Shown piece after piece: positions 42,113 through 51,680 of a DNA stretch of 63,368 nt. The stretch is from Streptomyces sp. LUP47B (lineage in GTDB: Bacteria > Actinomycetota > Actinomycetes > Streptomycetales > Streptomycetaceae): the NCBI RefSeq assembly GCF_001746295.1, contig NZ_MJAH01000032.1, positions 1 through 63,368 on the forward strand, given 5' to 3'. The translations under genes and the position numbers were made by a program. Numbering within the stretch: position 1 is the first letter of the stretch; each line of letters opens with the position of its first letter. The notes under the pieces were generated by a model. The model was given only the letters and a program-made list of their open reading frames with translations. It made no database searches and had not been told where the DNA came from.

Positions 42113-42116
<4 letters not shown>
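41415..42116 (-). CDS. YhhN-family membrane protein (lysoplasmalogenase-like)
   Basis: This 233-residue membrane protein has about eight helices and matches the YhhN/TMEM86 family, whose animal members are lysoplasmalogenases. These hydrolyse the vinyl-ether bond of lysoplasmalogens to an aldehyde and a glycerophospholipid. Core motifs are FAPGHAVAKPFLMPLLA, GWGGDVLLLSDSDPAFLAGM with its two aspartates, and GGALFLLSDTLIA. The GTG start overlaps the stop codon of the preceding gene as GTGA, so the two are coupled. The alcohol dehydrogenase gene follows closely. Confidence 0.85.
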
Positions 42117-42979
<863 letters not shown>

Positions 42980-43113
42980 GCGTGCACCGTAGAACCGCCG
43001 GTCGGGCGCGGCTAGACGTTGTTACCCACAAGTATTACCGGTGGTACGCGCTTGCTTCTTGGCGATCTCCGCCAAGGGGTGTCAATAGGAGGTTGTTCCG
43101 GACCGCCTCCACG

Positions 43114-43827
43114 TCAACTGACCCCCGCCGCCCCCAACAACACCCCCACGCCGTACGTGACCCCCATCGCCAGCACCCCGCCCACCACGTTGCGCACCAC
43201 CGCCCGCCCCGCAGCCGCCGACCCCAACCGTGCGCTGCTCCAGCCGGTCAGGACCAGCGCCGCCACCACCGACACCACCGTTACCGGGACCCGCCATCCC
43301 GACGGTGGCAGCACGATGGCGAGCAGGGGCAGCAACGCCCCCGCCGTGAACGCCAGGAAGCTCGCCCAGGCCGCATGCCAGGGGTTCGTGAGGGCGTCCG
43401 GGTCAATGCCGAGCTCCACGCGCGCGTGGGCCCGCAGTGCGTCACGTTCCGTCAGTTGTTCCGCCGCCTCACGGGCCACGTCGCGTGACAGCCCCCGTTC
43501 CTCCAGAAGTTCCGTCAACTCCTCCAGCTCGGCCTCCGGCTGTTCCCTCAACTCCCTTTTCTCCACCGCCAGCGCGGCCATCTCGGAGTCGCGCTGGGTC
43601 GACACGGACACGTACTCCCCGGCCGCCATGGACATCGAGCCGGCCAGCAGGCCCGCCAGACCCGCCGTCAGCAACGCCGCGCGGTCGCTCGTCGCGCCGG
43701 CCACGCCGACGACCAGTCCCGCCGTGGAGACGATGCCGTCGTTGGCGCCGAGGACGGCCGCGCGCAGCCAGTTGAGGCGGGCGCCGAGCGCGCCGCCGTG
43801 GGCCTCGTCGTGCGTCGGTTCGGTCAT
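43114..43827 (-). CDS. VIT1/CCC1-family iron/manganese transporter
   Basis: This 237-residue protein has five membrane helices. The first helix carries LRAAVLGANDGIVSTAGLVV, and the second contains GSMSMAAGEYVSVSTQ, both signature blocks of VIT1/CCC1. A cytoplasmic charged domain (about 80-140) separates the helices. The family exports or stores Fe(II)/Mn(II). The start at 43827 (MTEPTHDEAHGGAL) fits known members. It diverges from the exonuclease gene; its 3' end lies about 130 bases from the desaturase-like gene. Confidence 0.92.
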   Translation of the reverse strand: MTEPTHDEAHGGALGARLNWLRAAVLGANDGIVSTAGLVVGVAGATSDRAALLTAGLAGLLAGSMSMAAGEYVSVSTQRDSEMAALAVEKRELREQPEAELEELTELLEERGLSRDVAREAAEQLTERDALRAHARVELGIDPDALTNPWHAAWASFLAFTAGALLPLLAIVLPPSGWRVPVTVVSVVAALVLTGWSSARLGSAAAGRAVVRNVVGGVLAMGVTYGVGVLLGAAGVS

Positions 43828-43915
43828 CTCCGGAGGATGGCACCCCGGTCGCCGCGAGCCGGGCACCGACGCCACGGTGAGGGACTGTCAGTCGCGGCCC
43901 GTATCCTCATTGACC

Positions 43916-44899
43916 ATGCTCGAAGACCAGACGACCGCAGCGTCCTCCCCCACAACGTGGCCGGCCGTGTATCCGCAGGGATACGCGGTCGTCGACGTGG
44001 AGACCACCGGCCTGGCCCGGGACGACCGGATAATCTCCGCCGCCGTCTACCGGCTTGACGCGCGCGGCGAGGTCGAGGACCACTGGTACACGCTGGTCAA
44101 TCCGGAGCGCGATCCCGGCCCGGTGTGGATCCATGGGCTCACGAGCGAGGCACTCGAAGGCGCGCCTCTCTTCCAGGACATCGCCGACGAGTTCTCGACC
44201 CGTCTCGACGGTCGCGTGCTCGTCGCGCACAACGCCGTCTTCGACTGGCAGATGATCGCCCGCGAGTACGCGCGCGCGGGACGGGTGCCGCCGGTGAGTC
44301 AGCGGCTGTGCACCATCGTCCTGTCCAAGGAGCTGGGGCTGCCGCTGCCCAACCACAAGCTGGAGTCGCTGGCGGCGCACTTCGGCGTCGTACAGCAGCG
44401 GGCGCACCATGCCCTCGACGACGCGCGCGTGCTCGCGGAGGCGTTCCGGCCGAGTCTGCGGGCGGCGGCCGCGCGAAGCGTGCGGCTGCCCCTGCACGAG
44501 TGCCGGCCGCTGACCGAGTGGACGGACCGGGCGGTGCCCAGGCAGTCGGCGGGCTACGGCAGTTACCGGCCGACGAGTTGGCGGCCCGCGCGCAGGCGGC
44601 CCGCGTGCCCCTACCCCAACCCGGGGCGCTACGAGGACGGCAGGCCGCTCAAGCAGGGCATGCGGATCGCGTTCTCCGGGGACACCTCGATCGAGCGCGA
44701 CCTCCTGGAGGACCGGGCGGTCGAGGCCGGGCTGCATGTCGCCACCAGCATCTCCCGGCTGACCAGTCTGCTCGTGACGAACGACCCGGACTCGGGCACG
44801 TCCAAGGTGGTCAAGGCCCGGCAGTTCGGCACACCGGTCGTCGACGAGGCGGCCTTCGGGCAGCTTCTCAGGGATGTGGAGCCCGCGTCGGAGGGATGA
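43916..44899 (+). CDS. DEDDh 3'-5' exonuclease with C-terminal BRCT domain
   Basis: This 327-residue protein has an N-terminal exonuclease domain: YAVVDVETTGLARDDRI (Asp and Glu of motif I), LVAHNAVFDWQMI (motif II) and HHALDDARVLAEAF (motif III, DEDDh type). A C-terminal BRCT-like domain follows, GMRIAFSGDTSIERDLLEDR through TSKVVKARQFGTPVVDEAAF. This architecture is close to the epsilon subunit of DNA polymerase III plus a BRCT protein-binding module. It is common in actinobacteria, with a presumed role in DNA repair or proofreading. The ATG at 43916 has no strong ribosome-binding site. Confidence 0.92.
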   Translation: MLEDQTTAASSPTTWPAVYPQGYAVVDVETTGLARDDRIISAAVYRLDARGEVEDHWYTLVNPERDPGPVWIHGLTSEALEGAPLFQDIADEFSTRLDGRVLVAHNAVFDWQMIAREYARAGRVPPVSQRLCTIVLSKELGLPLPNHKLESLAAHFGVVQQRAHHALDDARVLAEAFRPSLRAAAARSVRLPLHECRPLTEWTDRAVPRQSAGYGSYRPTSWRPARRRPACPYPNPGRYEDGRPLKQGMRIAFSGDTSIERDLLEDRAVEAGLHVATSISRLTSLLVTNDPDSGTSKVVKARQFGTPVVDEAAFGQLLRDVEPASEG

Positions 44900-44997
44900 C
44901 CGTACGGACGGGGCGGACCGTACGGACGGGTGATTTGCCGTACGACTCGCCCCGCGCCGACCCGTCCGCGCGGTGCCGACGGCCCACCCTGTGGCGC

Positions 44998-45231
44998 ATG
45001 GCGACTTGCGAAGTTTGCGGCAATAACTACGGCATGACCTTCGAGGTGCACGCACAGGGCGCGGTGCATGTCTTCGACTGCTTCTCCTGTGCGATCCACC
45101 GGATGGCCCCGATCTGCGAGCACTGTCGTGTGCAGATCATCGGGCAGGGTGTGGAGGTCGAGGGCCACTGGTTCTGCGGGGCGCACTGCGCCCGTGCGGA
45201 GGGAAGGGCGGGCATCGTCGACCGGGTCTGA
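44998..45231 (+). CDS. Small LIM-like zinc protein
   Basis: This 77-residue protein has eight metal-type ligands in a double zinc-finger arrangement: CEVCG, then CFSCAIH, then CEHCR, then CGAHC. The order and spacing resemble a prokaryotic LIM domain. It is cytoplasmic, with no membrane segment. The ATG is preferred as it precedes CEVC by two residues. It lies 48 bases before SURF1 and may be co-transcribed with it. No partner is known. Confidence 0.8.
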   Translation: MATCEVCGNNYGMTFEVHAQGAVHVFDCFSCAIHRMAPICEHCRVQIIGQGVEVEGHWFCGAHCARAEGRAGIVDRV

Positions 45232-45279
45232 CCACACCCCTGTGCGAACACCCCACGGTCCGAGTTGTACGGTCGTGGG

Positions 45280-46077
45280 GTGTACCGCTTCCTGTTGTCC
45301 CGGCAGTGGGTGATCCTCACGCTGGTCGCCCTGCTCCTCATCCCCACGATGATCAGGCTGGGCATCTGGCAGATGCACCGCTACGAGGAGCGCACCGCCC
45401 GCAACCAGCTGGTCTCCGAGGCGATGTCCGCGAAGCCGGTGCCCGCGGAGCAGATGACCTCGCCGGGACACACCGTCACGACCCACGACCGGTATCGCAG
45501 CGTGACCGCGAAGGGTCACTTCGACACCGACGACGAGGTCGTGGTCCGGCGCCGCACCAACTCCGACGACGAGGTCGGGTACCACGTCCTGACCCCCTTC
45601 GTCCTGGACGACGGCAAGGTGCTGCTGGTCAACCGGGGGTGGATCCCCTCGGACGGCCCGACCCAGACCGCGTTCCCGAAGATCCCCGCTCCCCCGAAGG
45701 GTGAGATCACCGTCACGGGACGGCTGATGCCCGACGAGACGACCGCGGCGAGCGGCATCAAGAACCTCAAGGGACTGCCCGACCGGCAGGTCATGCTGAT
45801 CAACAGCGAGCAGGAGGCCGAGCGGCTGGGCGCCACGGTGCTCGGCGGCTACATCGCCCAGACGGCACCCGAGCCGAAGGGCGACAGCCCGGAACTGATG
45901 GGCGCCAACCCGGGCAAGGAGGACGCCGCGCTGAACTACGCCTACGCCATCCAGTGGTGGCTGTTCGCCGTCGGCGTTCCGATCGGCTGGGTGGTCCTGG
46001 TGCGGCGGGAACTCCGCGACCGGCGGGAGAAGGCGGAGCAGGACAGCACGACGAGTGCGGAGCCGGCCGCGGTGTGA
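45280..46077 (+). CDS. SURF1-family cytochrome oxidase assembly protein
   Basis: This 265-residue protein has an N-terminal helix (VILTLVALLLIPTMIRLGIWQ) and a C-terminal helix (WWLFAVGVPIGWVVLVRR) around an extracytoplasmic domain. The family signatures are LGIWQMHRYEERTARN, VLLVNRGWIPSDG and NYAYAIQWWLFA. SURF1 proteins help assemble cytochrome c oxidase (haem a insertion). The GTG at 45280 is preferred to an earlier TTG because the hydrophobic N-terminus begins here. The DNA around the stop codon carries the repeat described at 46069. Confidence 0.92.
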   Translation: MYRFLLSRQWVILTLVALLLIPTMIRLGIWQMHRYEERTARNQLVSEAMSAKPVPAEQMTSPGHTVTTHDRYRSVTAKGHFDTDDEVVVRRRTNSDDEVGYHVLTPFVLDDGKVLLVNRGWIPSDGPTQTAFPKIPAPPKGEITVTGRLMPDETTAASGIKNLKGLPDRQVMLINSEQEAERLGATVLGGYIAQTAPEPKGDSPELMGANPGKEDAALNYAYAIQWWLFAVGVPIGWVVLVRRELRDRREKAEQDSTTSAEPAAV

Positions 46078-46220
46078 CACCGGCACGGCCTTACGCCGAC
46101 CGCGGTGTGACGCCGCCCCGGTCCCAGGCCCGACGGGGGTGTGACACCGGCCCGGCCCCCAGGCGGACCGCAGTGTCGTCGACCGGCCCCGCCCCACGTC
46201 AGCCACGGGGTGACGCCCCT
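46069..46220. repeat. Imperfect 32-36-base direct repeats over the end of SURF1
   Basis: Five degenerate copies of a GGTGTGAC(A/G)CC(G)-type core lie at about 46069, 46101, 46135, 46170 and 46206. The core includes CGCGGTGTGACACCGGC and CGCGGTGTGACGCCGCC. The first copy overlaps the SURF1 stop codon. The remainder fill part of the 283-base gap 46078-46360, which holds no gene I can support. The unit may have arisen by local duplication of the SURF1 end. Confidence 0.5.
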
Positions 46221-46360
46221 CCCGCCCCCACACCGCCGGCCCCGCCGCCACCAGCCCCGTACCCCAGACCGCCGACCACAACGTGACCAGTGGCCCGGCC
46301 CACCGCACCGCCCATGTGCGCCCTCGCCCCGGCCTGGACGCACCCACCACAGCGTCCGCC

Positions 46361-47308
46361 TCACCGGCCCGGACGGCCCCCGTCCCGGTCCCGCCAATAG
46401 AGAAACGTGCGCTCCGGCTCGGGCAGCAGCTCCCACGGATGCGGGGTCATACGGCGGCCGATCCGCCGGAACACAGGCGCCGTGTCGGCCGGGCGGTGCG
46501 CGCGGACGAGTGCGAAGGCCAGGATGTTGAGGTCGGCGACGGCCTCGGCGTGCGGTGCGGCGGTGGTGTGGAACCAGTCAGTCAGGGCCGACTCGATCTC
46601 GGCGCCGGCCAGGGGTTCGTTCCAGTGGCTGTCGGCCCCGAGGGACGTCTGCCGTTGCCGGTGGGCGACGAGTTCGACGCGGGCCGCCACGGGGAGCAGG
46701 GCGAGGGGCGATCCGTGCGGGGCGCGGGCGGCACCCTGCCGGGCGAAGTCCATCATGTCGGCGACCGAGCCGTGACCGCGCGGGGACAGATAACTCAGCA
46801 ACCGGTGGTAGGCGCCCCGGTGCCACGGGGCACGGGTGACGGCCTCGGTCCAGACGGGCACGGCGTCCCGGACCGGTACGGCGAGGGAGTGCATCAGGTC
46901 GAGGAGGGCCAGCCAGGGTGTCGGATCCTCGGGGCAGACGTCGGCGGCACGCAGACACGCCCGCTCGGCGTCCCGGACAGCGGCCCACCCGTCGGCCGGG
47001 ACCCGCCGTACACACCGGACACAGGCCCACAACGCCAGCGCGTCCCCGTCTCCGGGCCGTTCGGTGATCCACCGCTCGGACACCGAGACCGGCAGCCGGT
47101 CCGCCAGTACGGACATCCGGTGCCACCGGCGATCCCAGTCCCGCCCCGTGTCCCGCAGCAGGTCGGCGACCGGCTGCCACAGTGGACGGCTGGAACCCGC
47201 GCCGAGGCCGTGCAGCTGAGGGGTGGGCCGGAGTTCGGTCAGCGTCGCGTGCAGCGCGTCGTCGTCGAGGGCGGGGTGGACCAGCAGGGCGGTACGGCGT
47301 CTGAACAT
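46361..47308 (-). CDS. Conserved hypothetical protein (helical, TPR-like)
   Basis: This 315-residue protein begins MFRRRTALLVHPALDDDALH. It has a long helical region of repeated 30-40-residue hairpins, such as DALALWACVRCVRRVPADGW and ACLRAADVCPEDPTPWLALL, which suggests TPR-like repeats. There is no signal peptide or membrane segment. I recognise no named family. The start at 47308 is chosen because the upstream extension runs through low-complexity Pro/Arg sequence. It is transcribed after YbdD-CstA, in the same direction, with a 62-base gap. Confidence 0.75.
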   Translation of the reverse strand: MFRRRTALLVHPALDDDALHATLTELRPTPQLHGLGAGSSRPLWQPVADLLRDTGRDWDRRWHRMSVLADRLPVSVSERWITERPGDGDALALWACVRCVRRVPADGWAAVRDAERACLRAADVCPEDPTPWLALLDLMHSLAVPVRDAVPVWTEAVTRAPWHRGAYHRLLSYLSPRGHGSVADMMDFARQGAARAPHGSPLALLPVAARVELVAHRQRQTSLGADSHWNEPLAGAEIESALTDWFHTTAAPHAEAVADLNILAFALVRAHRPADTAPVFRRIGRRMTPHPWELLPEPERTFLYWRDRDGGRPGR

Positions 47309-47370
47309 CTCGGTCCCGAAAGGTGAGTGGGGCGGGCGGTGTGCCCGCCCCGTGGTCCACGACGGCGGCG

Positions 47371-47571
47371 TCAGCAGCACCGCCCCTGCGGGTGAGCCTC
47401 CCGGTGCCGGCTGCGCAGCACCTCGTACTCCCGTCGGGTCGGTACCGGTGCGAGCGGATGGTGGCGCAGATGCCGCTCGCGGTAGCGGTCGTACTCCGCC
47501 TCCCCGGTCAGCTCCCGCAGGTACCACCGGACGGCCCGCGCCCACCGCCGCGCCGTCACGGTCACCGTCAC
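47371..47571 (-). CDS. YbdD/YjiX-family protein
   Basis: This 66-residue protein has a Trp/Tyr/His-rich body (WYLRELTGEAEYDRYRERHL then HHPLAPVPTRREYEVLRSRH), the YbdD/YjiX family pattern. It is encoded downstream of and overlapping cstA by the GTGA junction at 47568-47571. The same pair (cstA-ybdD or btsT-yjiX) occurs in E. coli. Its function is unknown; it may modulate the transporter. Confidence 0.9.
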   Translation of the reverse strand: MTVTVTARRWARAVRWYLRELTGEAEYDRYRERHLRHHPLAPVPTRREYEVLRSRHREAHPQGRCC

Positions 47572-49718
47572 GAGCGCACTCCCACGAGCTCCTCACCGGC
47601 CTGCTCGGGCACATCGATCCGTGACTCGACGTACGGCGCCTCGGTGGTCGGTGACGCGCCCGGCGCCCGGACGGCCCGTGCGCACACCACGCCCGCGTTG
47701 ACGATCACGACCGCGACCAGCAGCAGGAACACAGCGATCAGCACCCCGTCGACCGTGGAGTTGGTGACCACCGTGTGCATGTCGTCGAGCGTCTTGGCGG
47801 GCGCGAGCACCTGGCCCGCGTCGATGCCGTCCGCGTACTTGGCCCGCTGGGCGAAGAACCCGACCCGCGGGTCGTCGGAGAAGATCTTCTGCCAGCCCGC
47901 GGTGAACGTGATCGCGACCACCCAGGCCAGCGGGACCCCGGTGACCCACGCCCATCGCAGCTTCCCGGACTTGACGAGGACGGTGGTGCACACGGCCAGC
48001 GCGATCGCCGCCAGCAACTGGTTCGCGATGCCGAAGAGCGGGAAGAGCTGGTTGATTCCGCCCAGGGGGTCGGTGGCGCCGGTGTAGAGGAAGTAGCCCC
48101 AGGCCGCCACCACCAGAGCACTGCACAGCCAGATGCCCGGCTTCCAGTTGACCCGGCCGACCGGCTTCCACACGTTGCCGAGCATGTCCTGGAGCATGAA
48201 GCGGCCGACCCGCGTGCCCGCGTCCACCGTCGTCAGGATGAACAGCGCCTCGAACATGATCGCGAAGTGGTACCAGAAGGCCTTCATGGCGGTCCCGCCG
48301 AACACCCCGGAGAAGATCTCCGACATGCCGACCGCGAGGGTCGGGGCGCCTCCGGACCGGGCGATCAGCGACTGTTCCTCGACCGCCTTGGCTGCCTGGG
48401 TCAGCTGGTCGGGCGTGATGGTGAAGCCGAGGCCCGCCACCGCGTGCGAGGCCGACTGGGCTGTCGTCCCCAGCAGTCCCGCCGGGGCGTTCATCGCGTA
48501 GTACAGGCCGGGCTCCAGGGTCGCCGCCGCGATCAGCGCCATGATCGCGACGAAGGACTCCATCAGCATGGCGCCGTAACCGATGAGACGGACCTGCGAC
48601 TCCTTCTCGATCAGCTTCGGTGTCGTACCGGAGGAGACCAGCGCGTGGAAGCCGGACAACGCGCCACAGGCGATGGTGATGAACAGGAAGGGGAACAGTG
48701 AGCCCGCGAACACCGGCCCCGCGCCCGAGGTGGCGAAGTCGCTCACCGCGTCCGCGCGCAGCACCGGGGCGGCGACCACGACCCCCACGGCCAGCAGCGC
48801 GATGGTGCCGATCTTCATGAAGGTGGAGAGGTAGTCGCGGGGGGCCAGGAGCATCCAGACCGGGAGGACCGACGCCACGAAGCCGTAGCCGACCAGGCAG
48901 AAGACCAGGGTCGTCGGGCTCAGGGTGAAGGCGGAGGCCAGCGAGGAGTTCTGGACCCAGCTGCCGCCGGCGATCGCGAGCAGCAGCAGCGCGACGCCGA
49001 TGAAGCTGGTCTCCACGACCCGGCCGGGTCGGATGCGGTGCATCCAGAAGCCCATGAACAGGGCGATCGGGATGGTCATGGCGACGGAGAAGGTGCCCCA
49101 CGGGGAGTGCGCCAGGGCGTTGACCACGACCAGGGCCAGCACACCCAGCAGGATGATCATGATCGCGAAGACCGCGACCAGCGCGGCCGCGCCGCCCGCC
49201 CGGCCGATCTCGTCCCGGGCCATCTGCCCGAGCGACGTGCCGTCCCGCCGCATGGACAGGAACAGCACGACCATGTCCTGCACGGCCCCCGCGAAGATCA
49301 CTCCGGCGACGATCCACAGCGTGCCCGGCAGATATCCCATCTGGGCCGCCAGCACCGGGCCGACCAGCGGTCCGGCGCCCGCGATGGCCGCGAAGTGGTG
49401 GCCGAGGAGCACCCGCTTGTCGGTGGGCTGGAAGTCGACGCCGTCCTCCAGGCGTTCGGCCGGAGTGGCGCGACGGTCGTCCGGTTTCAGGACACGGCGG
49501 GCGATGAACCGGGAGTAGAAGCGGTAGGCGATCGCGTACGAGCCGAGCGCGGCGACGACCAGCCAGACCGCGGAGATCTTCTCGCCCCGGGCCAGCGCGA
49601 GCACGCCCCAGGCGACCGCGCCGAGCAGCGCGACGACACACCACAGCAAGATCGACCGGGGTGACATACGTGATTTTTCAGGCGCCTCGAGGGCAGGCTG
49701 AAGGACGGTTTCGGGCAT
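47568..49718 (-). CDS. cstA: Carbon starvation protein CstA (pyruvate/peptide transporter)
   Basis: This 716-residue protein has about 18 membrane helices. HHFAAIAGAGPLVGPVLAAQ is the CstA signature. LSGFHALVSSGTTPKLIEKE is also present. It ends with a C-terminal charged tail. E. coli homologues import pyruvate and peptides under starvation. The start codon at 49718 follows CCGGTGAGGAGCC. It overlaps ybdD at its 3' end. A DUF3311 gene lies 47 bases upstream in the same direction, so all three may be co-transcribed. Confidence 0.94.
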   Translation of the reverse strand: MPETVLQPALEAPEKSRMSPRSILLWCVVALLGAVAWGVLALARGEKISAVWLVVAALGSYAIAYRFYSRFIARRVLKPDDRRATPAERLEDGVDFQPTDKRVLLGHHFAAIAGAGPLVGPVLAAQMGYLPGTLWIVAGVIFAGAVQDMVVLFLSMRRDGTSLGQMARDEIGRAGGAAALVAVFAIMIILLGVLALVVVNALAHSPWGTFSVAMTIPIALFMGFWMHRIRPGRVVETSFIGVALLLLAIAGGSWVQNSSLASAFTLSPTTLVFCLVGYGFVASVLPVWMLLAPRDYLSTFMKIGTIALLAVGVVVAAPVLRADAVSDFATSGAGPVFAGSLFPFLFITIACGALSGFHALVSSGTTPKLIEKESQVRLIGYGAMLMESFVAIMALIAAATLEPGLYYAMNAPAGLLGTTAQSASHAVAGLGFTITPDQLTQAAKAVEEQSLIARSGGAPTLAVGMSEIFSGVFGGTAMKAFWYHFAIMFEALFILTTVDAGTRVGRFMLQDMLGNVWKPVGRVNWKPGIWLCSALVVAAWGYFLYTGATDPLGGINQLFPLFGIANQLLAAIALAVCTTVLVKSGKLRWAWVTGVPLAWVVAITFTAGWQKIFSDDPRVGFFAQRAKYADGIDAGQVLAPAKTLDDMHTVVTNSTVDGVLIAVFLLLVAVVIVNAGVVCARAVRAPGASPTTEAPYVESRIDVPEQAGEELVGVRS

Positions 49719-49765
49719 GGCGGCTCCTCACCGGAAACGGTGGAACGGGAAAGACACGAAGACAG

Positions 49766-49981
49766 TCAGCGGCGATGTCGGTCGGTCAGCGCATACGCGG
49801 CGAGCAGGCACAGACCGCACCCCGGCACCCAGGCGAGCTGGTACCAGTAGAAGAACGGCGTGCCCGCCAGGCGCGGCTCCGCACCGGCGTACAGCGGAAC
49901 CCACAGCAGTCCCGCGGTGGGTGCGAGAAGCAGTACGGCGATCGCGACGCGCCGTAGCCGGTGATGACCGGTCCGTGCCAT
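49766..49981 (-). CDS. DUF3311 small membrane protein
   Basis: This 71-residue protein has two membrane helices (VAIAVLLLAPTAGLLWVPLY and FFYWYQLAWVPGCGLCLLAAY). It matches DUF3311, a family usually encoded directly beside sodium:solute symporters as a small accessory subunit. Here it is on the opposite strand from the symporter at 50148, and instead precedes cstA. AGGAGAGGAG supports the start at 49981. Relocation of the accessory gene, or a role with cstA, is possible. Confidence 0.8.
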   Translation of the reverse strand: MARTGHHRLRRVAIAVLLLAPTAGLLWVPLYAGAEPRLAGTPFFYWYQLAWVPGCGLCLLAAYALTDRHRR

Positions 49982-50147
49982 GACCTGCGCTCCTCTCCTC
50001 ATCGCTGTGGGTCTGTGCAAGAGTTGCCCACCTCCCCCGGACGGTTGACAGCGAATTCCGGGGAGATTTCCCGCCGATGTCGGTCATCCGAACCGGCGGC
50101 CCGCGCAACTTATGCGCGAGGGCACAGACACACCAAGGACGGTGACC

Positions 50148-51680
50148 ATGGCCGACAGCGCCATGACCGCGACGTTCCTCGCCGTGATCGGCGGAGCGTC
50201 GCTGCTCGCCGTGACCGCGCGCCGTCTGCGTCCCAGCGACCGGCTGCCGTCCCTGGAGGGCTGGGCGCTGGCCGACCGCAGTCTGGGGCCGGTGTGGACC
50301 TGGCTGCTGCTCGGCGGCACGATCTTCACCGCGTACACCTTCACCGCCGTACCGGGACTGGCGTACGGCAACGGCGCGGCCGCCTTCTTCGCGGTGCCGT
50401 ACACGGTGATCGTGTGCCCGATCGCCTTCGTGCTGCTCAGCCGTCTGGGCGAGGTGGCCCGCCGGCACGGCTACATCACCGCCGCCGACTTCGTGCGCGG
50501 CCGCTACGGCTCGCCGCCGCTGGCCCTGGTGGTCGCGCTGACGGGGATCCTCGCGACGATGCCCTACCTGGCGCTGCAACTGCTCGGGATACGGGCGGTG
50601 CTGACCGCGGGGGGCGTGTATCCGCGGGGCGCGACCGGTGACCTGGTGATGGTGGCGCTGTTCGCGGGCCTCGCGGTGGCCACCTACCGGCACGGGCTGC
50701 GGGCGCCGACCGTGATCTCCGCGCTCAAGGCGGTCGCCGTGTTCGTCTCGCTCACCGCCGTCACCTGGCTGGTCCTGGAACGGCTCGGCGGACCGGGCGC
50801 GGTGTTCGACGGGGCCGCCGAGCGCCTGGGCGGACCGGCCCTGCTCCTCTCGCCGCAGCAGCAGCCCGCCTACGCCACCCTCGCCCTCGGCTCGGCCCTC
50901 GCCCTGCTGATGTACCCGCACGTCCTGACCGCGGGTTTCGCCGCCGACGGCCCACGCACCCTGCGCAAGGTCGTCGTGGCCCTGCCCGCCTGGACGGGGC
51001 TGCTCGCGCTCTTCGGGTTCCTGGGCATCGCGGCACTCGCGGCCGGGGTGCGGGCACCGGAGGGCGGCGCCGAGACCGCCGTACCGATGCTGGTGGACCG
51101 GTTGATGCCGGGGCCGCTGGCCGGGCTGGTGTTCGGGGCGATCACCGTGGGGGCGCTGGTCCCGGCGGCGGTCATGTCGATCGCGGCGGCCACCAGTTTC
51201 GTGCGCAACGTCTACGTCGAGTACGTGCATCCGACGGCCACGCCCAAACGGCAGGTGCGGATCGCCAAGGCGGTGTCGCTGACGGCGAAGGTGGGCGCGG
51301 TGGCGTTCGTGTTCGGGCTGCGCGACCAGGACGCCGTCAACCTCCAACTCCTCGGCGGCGTCTGGATCCTGCAGATCTTCCCGGCCGTCGCCGTGGGCCT
51401 GTTCACCGGGCGGCTGCATCCGCGGGCGCTGCTCGCCGGGTGGGGCGCGGGCATGCTGGCCGGCACCTTCCTGGTCGTCCGCGAGGGGTTCTCCTCGCTC
51501 GGCAGCGGGCCCTTCCAGATCTACGCCGGTCTCGTCGCCCTCCTGCTCAACCTGACCGTCGCCCTGGCCGGAACCGCGGCCCTCGAACGGCTCGGCGTCC
51601 CGCGCGGCGCCGACCTGACCGACCTACCGTCGCGCCTGACCGTCAGGCGGCGCCCTGAGACGGGAGCGAACAACCCGTGA
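50148..51680 (+). CDS. Sodium:solute symporter (MctC-like)
   Basis: This 510-residue protein has 13 or so membrane helices and follows the SSS family pattern (EGWALADRSLGPVWTWLLLGG, YITAADFVRGRYGSPPLA and MSIAAATSFVRNVY). It resembles the MctC monocarboxylate transporters of Corynebacterium, which import acetate, propionate and pyruvate. The GGACGGTG ribosome-binding site precedes ATG. Its stop codon overlaps the sigma-factor gene start (GTGA). Its usual DUF3311 partner is on the other strand, 166 bases away. Confidence 0.92.
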   Translation: MADSAMTATFLAVIGGASLLAVTARRLRPSDRLPSLEGWALADRSLGPVWTWLLLGGTIFTAYTFTAVPGLAYGNGAAAFFAVPYTVIVCPIAFVLLSRLGEVARRHGYITAADFVRGRYGSPPLALVVALTGILATMPYLALQLLGIRAVLTAGGVYPRGATGDLVMVALFAGLAVATYRHGLRAPTVISALKAVAVFVSLTAVTWLVLERLGGPGAVFDGAAERLGGPALLLSPQQQPAYATLALGSALALLMYPHVLTAGFAADGPRTLRKVVVALPAWTGLLALFGFLGIAALAAGVRAPEGGAETAVPMLVDRLMPGPLAGLVFGAITVGALVPAAVMSIAAATSFVRNVYVEYVHPTATPKRQVRIAKAVSLTAKVGAVAFVFGLRDQDAVNLQLLGGVWILQIFPAVAVGLFTGRLHPRALLAGWGAGMLAGTFLVVREGFSSLGSGPFQIYAGLVALLLNLTVALAGTAALERLGVPRGADLTDLPSRLTVRRRPETGANNP

